A model generated the notes under the pieces. That model saw nothing but the letters and a program-made list of their open reading frames with translations. It did not search any database and had not been told where the DNA came from. Shown piece after piece: positions 31,956-37,862 of a stretch of DNA of 37,862 bases. The stretch covers positions 1 through 37,862 of the forward strand of contig NZ_WWCS01000031.1 of assembly GCF_009857535.1 (NCBI RefSeq). The letters run 5' to 3'. This stretch comes from Duganella margarita (GTDB lineage Bacteria; Pseudomonadota; Gammaproteobacteria; Burkholderiales; Burkholderiaceae_D). Numbering within the stretch: position 1 is the stretch's first letter; the number at the start of each line of letters is the position of its first letter. The position numbers were made by a program, and so were the translations under genes.

Positions 31956-33416
31956 TTAAGCGGCCAGCTTGGCCTTCAGCAGTTCGGTCAATTGCGCCGG
32001 GTTGGCCTTGCCGCGCGACGCTTTCATCGCCTGGCCAATCAGCGCGTTGATCGCCGCTTCTTTACCCGCGCGGTACTGCTCGACCGACTTGGCGTTGTTG
32101 GCCAGTACCTCGTCGACGATGGCTTCCAGCGCGCCGGTGTCGGAGATCTGCTTCAGGCCTTTCGATTCGATCAGCGCGTCGACCAGATTGTCGTCGTCCG
32201 ACTTGGCCGCCCACATATCGCCAAACAGCTCTTTTGCGGTCTTGTTGTTGATGGTGCCGTCGGCGATCCGCTTGATCATCAGCGCCAGTTGCGCCGGCTT
32301 GACCGGTGCATCGGCGATGTCCACGCCTTCGCGGTTCACGGTCGACGCAACGTCGCCCATCAGCCAGTTGGCGGCGGCTTTGGCGTTGTCCCTGCCGGCG
32401 GCATCCACCACGGCGACGAAATAATTGGCCATGGCTTTTGATTGCGTCAGCACCAGCGAGTCATATTCCGGCAGCGCGTATTCGCTGACGAAGCGCGCGC
32501 GCATGGCGGCCGGCAGTTCCGGCATCGCGCCTTTGACCTGCTCGATCCAGGCGTTGGAGATGACCAGCGGCGGCAGGTCCGGGTCCGGGAAGTAGCGGTA
32601 ATCCTGGGCGTCTTCCTTGCTGCGCATTTCGCGCGTCTCTTTGCGGTCCGGATCGTACAGGCGGGTGGCTTGCACCACTTTGCCGCCGTCTTCAATCAGT
32701 TCGATCTGGCGGCGTACTTCGACGTGCACGGCTTCTTCGATGAAGCGGAACGAGTTCAGGTTCTTGATTTCGCAGCGGGTGCCGAATTCAGTCTGGCCTT
32801 TCGGACGCACCGAGACGTTGATGTCGCAGCGGAACGAGCCTTCCTGCATATTACCGTCGCAGACGCCCAGCCACATCACCAGCGAGTGCAGCGCCTTGCA
32901 GTAGGCGACTGCTTCGGCGGCGCTGCGGATCTCCGGCTCGGAGACGATTTCCAGCAGCGGCGTGCCGGCGCGATTCAAGTCGATGCCCGACATGCCGGCA
33001 TAGTCTTCATGCAGCGATTTGCCGGCGTCTTCTTCCAGGTGAGCGCGCGTCAGGTTGACGGTCTTGGTGACAAATTCGCCGTCCTTCTCGTAGCCAAAAG
33101 TGACCGCGCCGCCGATGACCACCGGGTCTTCGAATTGGCTGATCTGGTAGCCCTTCGGCAGGTCCGGATAGAAGTAGTTTTTGCGGGCGAAGATCGAGGC
33201 CGGCGCGATCTTGGCGCCAACCGCCAGGCCGAAGCGGATCGCGCGATCCACCGCCTGCTTGTTCATGACCGGCAGCACGCCAGGCAGCGCCAGGTCGACT
33301 GGGCTGGCTTGCGTGTTCGGCTCGGCGCCGAAGGTGGTCGGCGAGCCGCTGAAGATTTTTGATGCGGTAGTGAGCTGCACGTGGTTCTCAATACCGATGA
33401 CGACTTCCCATTCCAT
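31956..33416 (-). CDS. gatB: Asp-tRNA(Asn)/Glu-tRNA(Gln) amidotransferase subunit B
   Basis: A 486-aa subunit of GatCAB, which converts Glu-tRNA(Gln) and/or Asp-tRNA(Asn) to the correct amide form. GatB binds the tRNA and carries the kinase step. Typical segments are WEVVIGIENHVQL at the start, then KNYFYPDLPKGYQISQ, NLTRAHLEEDAGKSLH, DLNRAGTPLLEIVSEP, LGVCDGNMQEGSFRCD and the C-terminal YqeY-like tail domain. The length is normal. It is the last gene of the leftward order gatC-gatA-gatB, separated from gatA by a REPIN-like element and closed by the terminator at 31904. Its presence suggests the window's organism lacks a full set of GlnRS and AsnRS functions or uses GatCAB beside them. Confidence 0.96.
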   Translation of the reverse strand: MEWEVVIGIENHVQLTTASKIFSGSPTTFGAEPNTQASPVDLALPGVLPVMNKQAVDRAIRFGLAVGAKIAPASIFARKNYFYPDLPKGYQISQFEDPVVIGGAVTFGYEKDGEFVTKTVNLTRAHLEEDAGKSLHEDYAGMSGIDLNRAGTPLLEIVSEPEIRSAAEAVAYCKALHSLVMWLGVCDGNMQEGSFRCDINVSVRPKGQTEFGTRCEIKNLNSFRFIEEAVHVEVRRQIELIEDGGKVVQATRLYDPDRKETREMRSKEDAQDYRYFPDPDLPPLVISNAWIEQVKGAMPELPAAMRARFVSEYALPEYDSLVLTQSKAMANYFVAVVDAAGRDNAKAAANWLMGDVASTVNREGVDIADAPVKPAQLALMIKRIADGTINNKTAKELFGDMWAAKSDDDNLVDALIESKGLKQISDTGALEAIVDEVLANNAKSVEQYRAGKEAAINALIGQAMKASRGKANPAQLTELLKAKLAA

Positions 33417-33438
33417 AGTGTTCTCGCTTAGTTAGCTT

Positions 33439-33500
33439 GTCGTCCTCGCGCATGCGGGGACCCATACTCAGCATGGATTCCCGCGTGCGCGGGAATGACG
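33439..33500. repeat. REPIN-like palindromic doublet, copy B
   Basis: Two inverted units flank a short spacer between gatA and gatB. The left unit contains TCCTCGC-GCAT-GCGGGGA; the right unit is ATTCCCGCG-TG-CGCGGGAAT, with 9-base perfect arms (33477-33496). It ends nine bases before the gatA stop codon. Confidence 0.85.
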
Positions 33501-33509
33501 GTTATTCTC

Positions 33510-34982
33510 TCAGATGCCGGCCGGAGCGCGGGTGTGCCAGTCGGTGGCTTGCTGGTAGGCGTGCGCCACGTTCAGCAGCTTGGCTTCACCGAAGTGCTTG
33601 CCGATGATTTGCAGGCCGACCGGGCGATCTTTGGCGCCGAAGCCGACCGGGATCGACATGCCAGGCAGGCCGGCCAGGCTGGTCGACAGCGTGTAGATGT
33701 CGGCCAGGTAGGCGGCCACCGGATCGTCCGACTTGTCGCCCAGGTCCCAGGCCACGGTTGGCGCCACGGGTCCCATGATGACGTCGCAGACGGCGTCCGG
33801 GCCGTTCAGCACCTTCTCGAAATCCTGCGCGATCAGGCGGCGGATTTTTTGCGCCTTCAGGTAGTAGGCGTCGTAGTAGCCATGGCACAGTACGTAGGTG
33901 CCGACCATGATGCGGCGTTTGACCTCGGCGCCAAAGCCTTCGGCGCGGGTCTTGCGGTACATGTCCTGCAGGTCCTTGTAGCCGTCAGCGCGGTGGCCGA
34001 AACGCACACCGTCAAAGCGCGACAGGTTGGACGAGGCTTCGGCCGGGGCGATCATGTAGTAGGCAGGGATCGACAGCGCGGTATTCGGCAGCGAGATGTC
34101 GACCAGCGTCGCGCCCAGCTCCACGTACTTGGCCAGCGCGGCGCGCACGGCGTCTTCCACGTCCTTGGCCAGGCCTTCGCCGAAGTATTCCTTCGGCACG
34201 CCGATGCGCAGGCCGGTCAGCGGCTGACCCAGTTCGCGGGTGAAGTCTTCGTCCACGCCGCCCAGTTCCGGCGTCAGCGAGGTCGAATCGCGTTCGTCGA
34301 AGCCGGCCATGGCGTTCAGCAGCAGCGCGCAGTCTTCGGCGGTTTGCGCCATCGGGCCGCCCTGGTCGAGCGACGAGGCGAAGGCGATCATGCCGAAGCG
34401 CGATACGCGGCCGTAGGTCGGCTTGATGCCGGTGATGCCGCAGAAGGCGGCCGGCTGGCGGATCGAGCCGCCGGTATCGGTGCCGGTGACGCCCGGCGCC
34501 AGTCGCGCGGCCACGGCGGCGGCCGAACCGCCCGACGAGCCGCCCGGCACGGCAGTTTTATCCCACGGATTTTTCACCGCGCCGAAGGCCGAGTTTTCAT
34601 TGGCCGAGCCCATGGCGAATTCGTCGCAATTCAGCTTGCCCAGCGTGACCATGCCGGCGGCGCGGAACTTCTCCACCACGGTGGCGTCGAATGGGCTGAC
34701 GTAATTGGCCAGCATCTTGGAGCCGGCGGTCGAGCGCCAGCCGGTGGTGACGAAGATATCCTTGTGGGCGATCGGCACGCCGGTCAGCGGGGTGGCGGTG
34801 CCGGCGGCAATGCGGGCGTCGGCGTCGGCCGCTTGCGCCAGGGTCAGCGCGCGGTCGACGTGCAGGAAGGCGTTCAGGTCGCTCTGCTCGATGCGGTCGA
34901 GGAAGTGGGTGGCCACTTCGGTGGCGGACACCGCTTTGCTTTGCAGGAGGGCGGACAGCTCTTTAATGGTTTTGGTGTGCAT
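33510..34982 (-). CDS. gatA: Asp-tRNA(Asn)/Glu-tRNA(Gln) amidotransferase subunit A
   Basis: A 490-aa amidase subunit of GatCAB that frees ammonia from glutamine for transfer to the tRNA-bound acid. The amidase-signature catalytic triad is visible: Lys in PIAHKDIF, the cis-Ser in GTDTGGSIRQPA and the nucleophile Ser in that signature, with GGSSGGSAAAVAA just before. The N-terminus MHTKTIKELSALLQSKAVSATEV and length are normal. It is flanked by REPIN-like elements on both sides, so in the transcript it would sit between two stable hairpin pairs. Confidence 0.96.
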   Translation of the reverse strand: MHTKTIKELSALLQSKAVSATEVATHFLDRIEQSDLNAFLHVDRALTLAQAADADARIAAGTATPLTGVPIAHKDIFVTTGWRSTAGSKMLANYVSPFDATVVEKFRAAGMVTLGKLNCDEFAMGSANENSAFGAVKNPWDKTAVPGGSSGGSAAAVAARLAPGVTGTDTGGSIRQPAAFCGITGIKPTYGRVSRFGMIAFASSLDQGGPMAQTAEDCALLLNAMAGFDERDSTSLTPELGGVDEDFTRELGQPLTGLRIGVPKEYFGEGLAKDVEDAVRAALAKYVELGATLVDISLPNTALSIPAYYMIAPAEASSNLSRFDGVRFGHRADGYKDLQDMYRKTRAEGFGAEVKRRIMVGTYVLCHGYYDAYYLKAQKIRRLIAQDFEKVLNGPDAVCDVIMGPVAPTVAWDLGDKSDDPVAAYLADIYTLSTSLAGLPGMSIPVGFGAKDRPVGLQIIGKHFGEAKLLNVAHAYQQATDWHTRAPAGI

Positions 34983-35006
34983 GGCGTTTCAGTTCATTCG
35001 TTACAG

Positions 35007-35078
35007 CGTCGTCCTCGCGGAAGCGGGGACCCATAGAACGCTGGCTCAGCATGGATTCCCGCTTTCGCGGGAACGACG
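35007..35078. repeat. REPIN-like palindromic doublet, copy C
   Basis: The best-formed copy, lying between gatC and gatA. The ends CGTCGT and ACGACG are inverted, and the two ~28-nt units (left ending GGGGACCCAT, right beginning ATGGATTCCC) are near-perfect inverted copies. Inside the right unit, TTCCCGC-TTTC-GCGGGAA forms a strong hairpin. It ends three bases before the gatC stop codon. Confidence 0.88.
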
Positions 35079-35081
35079 TAC

Positions 35082-35384
35082 TTAGTCGATCACTTTCGGC
35101 ACCAGGTACAGGCCGTCCTGGGTCTTGGGCGCGACAGTTTGATAGGCGTCGCGGCGATTTGGTTCGTTGGCGACGTCGTCGCGCAGGCGCAGCGCGATGT
35201 TGTTCATGTGGGCGGCCAGCGGATGGCTCAGCGGCGCGACGCCGTCGGTGTCGACCGCCTGCATCTGTTCGGCCAGCGCAAAGATGCCGTTCAGCTGCTC
35301 CAGCGCGGTGGCGCTCTGCGCGTCGCTCATCTCAAGTTGGGCCAGTTTGGCAATGCGGGTTACGTCGGATAGGGTCAGGGACAT
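35082..35384 (-). CDS. gatC: Asp-tRNA(Asn)/Glu-tRNA(Gln) amidotransferase subunit C
   Basis: A 100-aa small subunit that stabilises GatA on GatB. MSLTLSDVTRIAKLAQLEMS at the start and DGVAPLSHPLAAHMNNIALRLRDD are typical of GatC, as is the C-terminal GLYLVPKVID. The start at 35384 is the family start; the frame remains open to 35600 but that part is non-coding in character and lies within the mreB leader. It is the first gene of the gatCAB order and is divergent from mreB; the 255-nt gap between them must hold both promoters. Confidence 0.94.
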   Translation of the reverse strand: MSLTLSDVTRIAKLAQLEMSDAQSATALEQLNGIFALAEQMQAVDTDGVAPLSHPLAAHMNNIALRLRDDVANEPNRRDAYQTVAPKTQDGLYLVPKVID

Positions 35385-35639
35385 GGCGCGGTTAATTGTG
35401 ATATTGATAAAAAACTTGAAATTCTGCCTATTCACCAGCAACCACCGGCGAATGCCGCCTAATTCGCGGTCTCTGGCACCACACTTTTGCGTGGATTTTG
35501 GATAAATCGCAGTCAAATTATAAGGTAGAATGGCGGGTTGATGCGTTGTCGGCGCTGAATGATTGCTGCCGCCGCATTTCGGACAGAATTTTTTACTCAA
35601 CGGATTACGCGCACACCGGTAGCGCCACAGGACACTTTA

Positions 35640-36683
35640 ATGTTTGGTTTTTTACGTCGTTACATTTCCTCCGACCTGGCCATTGACTTGGGCACGGCCA
35701 ATACCCTGATCTACGTTCGCGGCCAAGGCATCGTCCTGGATGAACCTTCGGTCGTCGCCATCCGCCAGGAAGGCGGCCCAAACGGCAAGAAAACGATCCA
35801 GGCAGTTGGTAAAGAAGCAAAACAAATGCTGGGCAAGGTGCCTGGCAACATCGAGGCGATCCGCCCGATGAAAGACGGCGTGATCGCCGACTTCACCGTC
35901 ACCGAACAGATGCTCAAGCAGTTCATCCGCATGGTGCACGACTCGAAATTCTTCCGTCCATCGCCGCGCATCATCATTTGCGTGCCGTGCGGCTCGACCC
36001 AGGTGGAGCGCCGCGCGATCCGCGAATCGGCGCTGGGCGCCGGCGCCTCGCAGGTGTACCTGATTGAAGAGCCGATGGCCGCCGCCATCGGCGCCGGCCT
36101 GCCAGTCTCGGACGCCACCGGCTCGATGGTGGTCGACATCGGCGGCGGCACCACCGAAGTGGGCATCATCTCGCTGGGCGGCATGGTCTACAAAGGTTCG
36201 GTGCGCGTGGGCGGCGACAAGTTCGACGAAGCCATCGTCAACTACATCCGCCGCAACTACGGCATGCTGATCGGCGAACAGACCGCGGAAGCGATCAAGA
36301 AGGCGATCGGTTCGGCCTTCCCTGGTTCGGAAGTCAAGGAAATGGAAGTCAAGGGCCGTAACCTGTCCGAAGGCATTCCGCGTTCGTTCACGATTTCGTC
36401 CAACGAGATCCTGGAAGCGCTGACCGACCCGCTGAACAACATCGTGTCGGCCGTGAAGAACGCGCTGGAGCAGACCCCGCCGGAACTGGGCGCCGACATC
36501 GCCGAAAAAGGCATGATGCTGACCGGTGGCGGCGCGCTGCTGCGCGATCTGGATCGCCTGCTGATGGAAGAAACCGGCCTGCCGGTGCTGGTGGCGGAAG
36601 ATCCGCTGACCTGCGTGGTGCGCGGTTCGGGCATGGCGCTGGAGCGCATGGACCAACTGGGCTCGATCTTCTCCTACGAATGA
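35640..36683 (+). CDS. mreB: Rod shape-determining protein MreB
   Basis: A 347-aa bacterial actin that forms membrane-bound filaments guiding lateral cell-wall synthesis. MFGFLRRYISSDLAIDLGTANTLIYV contains the amphipathic N-terminal helix and phosphate-1 loop; phosphate-2 is VVDIGGGTTEVGII and the adenosine loop is MLTGGGALLRDLD. AGGA lies 7 nt before the ATG at 35640, so the longer frame to 35559 is rejected. A possible -10 box TAGAAT (35526-35531) is followed by a ~100-nt leader; the -35 is unclear. mreC follows, showing a rod-shaped cell. Confidence 0.97.
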   Translation: MFGFLRRYISSDLAIDLGTANTLIYVRGQGIVLDEPSVVAIRQEGGPNGKKTIQAVGKEAKQMLGKVPGNIEAIRPMKDGVIADFTVTEQMLKQFIRMVHDSKFFRPSPRIIICVPCGSTQVERRAIRESALGAGASQVYLIEEPMAAAIGAGLPVSDATGSMVVDIGGGTTEVGIISLGGMVYKGSVRVGGDKFDEAIVNYIRRNYGMLIGEQTAEAIKKAIGSAFPGSEVKEMEVKGRNLSEGIPRSFTISSNEILEALTDPLNNIVSAVKNALEQTPPELGADIAEKGMMLTGGGALLRDLDRLLMEETGLPVLVAEDPLTCVVRGSGMALERMDQLGSIFSYE

Positions 36684-36695
36684 TCTGAATAAAAC

Positions 36696-36717
36696 GGGGC
36701 CGCCACCAAGCGGCCCC
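36696..36717 (+). terminator. Hairpin between mreB and mreC (possible attenuator)
   Basis: GGGGCCGC-CACCAA-GCGGCCCC is a perfect 8-pair GC stem 12 bases after the mreB stop. No T-run follows. It may lower transcription into mreC, giving more MreB than MreC, or protect the mreB message. Confidence 0.6.
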
Positions 36718-36777
36718 GGTGCTTTAGGGTGAGTTGACAGTCTCGTTGGCGCGCGCGCGCCGGATTATTTGGAAGTC

Positions 36778-37862
36778 ATGGAATACAGTCCTCCGCCACT
36801 TTTCAAGCAAGGCGCTTCGGCGCGGGTCAAGATGACGGTGTTCGCGTGCATATCGATTGCACTGCTGCTGGTCGACTCGCACATGCGCAGTCTGGAAACG
36901 GTGCGTTACTATGCCGGCGCGGTGCTGTCGCCGGTGCAGAAGGTGGCTTTGCTGCCGCGCGACGCCATCTACGGCGTCGGTGATTATTTCTCTACCTTGT
37001 CGTCGCTGGAAAAGCAGGTACGCGAATTGAAGACGCAGCAGATCGTCAATTCGCAGGCCTTGCAACAGGCGCGCCTGCAGTCGGCGGAAAACGCCCAGCT
37101 GCGCAAGCTGATGGACGCGCGTGAGCGCCTTCCGGTCAAGTCGCAACTGGCCGAGGTGCTGTACGACGCCCGCGACGCCAACAGCCGCAAGATCATTCTC
37201 GATCGCGGTACCCATCATGACGTGGTGCTTGGCCTGCCGGTGATCGATAACCAGGGCGTGGTCGGGCAGGTTACGCGCGTGTTCCCTTTCACTTCCGAAG
37301 TGACGCTGCTGTCCGACAAAGAGCAGGCGATTCCGGTGCAGCTGCTGCGCAATGGCTTGCGGTCCGTGGCCTATGGACGCGGCAAGTCGGGCAATCTGGA
37401 GTTGCGGTTTACCGCGCCGAATGCGGATATTCAGGTGGGCGATGTGGTTGTCACCTCGGGCCTGGACGGTGTGTATCCGGCCGGGCTGGCGGTGGCGCGC
37501 GTGACGCAGGTGGAAAACAGCGCCGGCGGTTCGTTTGGCGGCGTGATCTGCCAGCCGCTGGCCGGCATCACCAATAATACGCAGCTGCTGATCCTGATGT
37601 CGACGCCGGACATGCCTGCGCGCCCGCCGGAAGAAGCGGAGCGCGCACCGCGCAAACACAATAACAAGATGGCGCCGATCAAGGACGCGCCGAAAGAGGG
37701 CGAGGGCCAGCCGGCTGCCGGCGCTACCGGCGCCGCTGCGGCCACGCCGGCGCCAAACGGCGCAGCAGGACTGTTCCCGGTCATGCCGCCGCCACCGAAA
37801 CCTGCTGCTCCCGCCGACGCCGCCGCCGCGCCAGGCACGACGCCCGCTGCTGCGCCGGCCGA
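36778..37862 (+). CDS. mreC: Rod shape-determining protein MreC (3' end outside the window)
   Basis: An inner-membrane protein linking MreB to the cell-wall synthesis complex; 361 codons are present and the frame runs off the window end. The N-terminus MEYSPPPLFKQGASARVK is cytosolic, followed by one membrane helix (~19-36), a periplasmic coiled coil (SLEKQVRELKTQQIVNSQ to RLQSAENAQLRKLM) and the double beta-barrel domain (LDRGTHHDVVLGLPVID; VVTSGLDGVYPAGLAVARV). From ~280 the chain becomes a low-complexity Pro/Ala/Lys tail, longer than in E. coli. TTGGAAG precedes the ATG. The mreD, mrdA and rodA genes would be expected next. Confidence 0.95.
   Translation, partial: MEYSPPPLFKQGASARVKMTVFACISIALLLVDSHMRSLETVRYYAGAVLSPVQKVALLPRDAIYGVGDYFSTLSSLEKQVRELKTQQIVNSQALQQARLQSAENAQLRKLMDARERLPVKSQLAEVLYDARDANSRKIILDRGTHHDVVLGLPVIDNQGVVGQVTRVFPFTSEVTLLSDKEQAIPVQLLRNGLRSVAYGRGKSGNLELRFTAPNADIQVGDVVVTSGLDGVYPAGLAVARVTQVENSAGGSFGGVICQPLAGITNNTQLLILMSTPDMPARPPEEAERAPRKHNNKMAPIKDAPKEGEGQPAAGATGAAAATPAPNGAAGLFPVMPPPPKPAAPADAAAAPGTTPAAAPA

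Noticed and set aside
33495..35036. 513-codon open frame antisense to gatA
   Set aside because: It runs from one REPIN-like repeat into another and mirrors gatA; shadow coding.
1..37862. CRISPR array, prophage, transposon, integrase or restriction/toxin system
   Set aside because: Looked for regular direct repeats, transposase or integrase motifs and small toxin-antitoxin pairs; none seen apart from the REPIN-like doublets.

Overview
The window is GC-rich and almost fully coding, with about 35 genes on both strands. The 5S sequence, the P-II/amtB and gshA-gshB-PTS gene order, the "ferrooxidans-type" gshA, metX-metW, and spacer-interrupted gatC-gatA-gatB divergent from mreBC point to a betaproteobacterium of the Burkholderiales. 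Oxalobacteraceae (Massilia/Duganella/Janthinobacterium-like) is most likely. This is inferred from gene content and order; no search was run. I see no prophage, IS element, CRISPR array or plasmid gene, so this looks like ordinary chromosome.

Layout. 1-171: the end of an rRNA operon (5S and terminator). 205-8702: a very large orphan sensor kinase (two periplasmic propellers, Y_Y_Y, GAF, HisKA/HATPase), then a leftward block of a DUF1840 protein, a small lipoprotein, an M1 aminopeptidase lipoprotein, comM and ubiK. 8732-11673: a nitrogen-control unit with NtrC-like enhancer sites and a sigma-54 promoter ahead of a TorF-family outer-membrane protein, glnK and amtB, closed by a strong terminator. 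11745-16686: glutathione synthesis (gshA, gshB), then a permease-less, probably regulatory PTS (EIIA, HPr, EI). 16763-21517: a tightly packed rightward run of metX, metW, an ampG-like permease, an M48 protease and an RluA-type pseudouridine synthase. 21474-24472: a LysR regulator divergent from a SnoaL-like protein with a clear operator dyad between them, then xth divergent from pyrE.

24546-31846 is the most accessory-looking part. It holds a DUF4279-like protein, an alpha/beta hydrolase, and a four-gene operon in which every junction is a 4-base ATGA overlap: two tandemly duplicated secreted proteins, a LytS-type histidine kinase and a LytTR response regulator. It is followed by a convergent BlaI-type repressor and M56 protease-TonB pair, a MerR regulator overlapping a carboxymuconolactone-decarboxylase-family gene, and a small secreted protein. 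31956-35384 carries gatB, gatA and gatC (leftward), with REPIN-like palindromic doublets in both spacers; a third copy lies between gshA and gshB. The window ends with mreB and a truncated mreC.

The best candidate for an undescribed system is the secreted-pair/LytS/LytTR operon at 25912-28830. Other readable signals are the sigma-54/NtrC control region and a 19-bp-spacer MerR promoter that implies a leaderless merR transcript. Starts were chosen by ribosome-binding sites, signal peptides and gene overlaps, and several differ from the longest possible frame.
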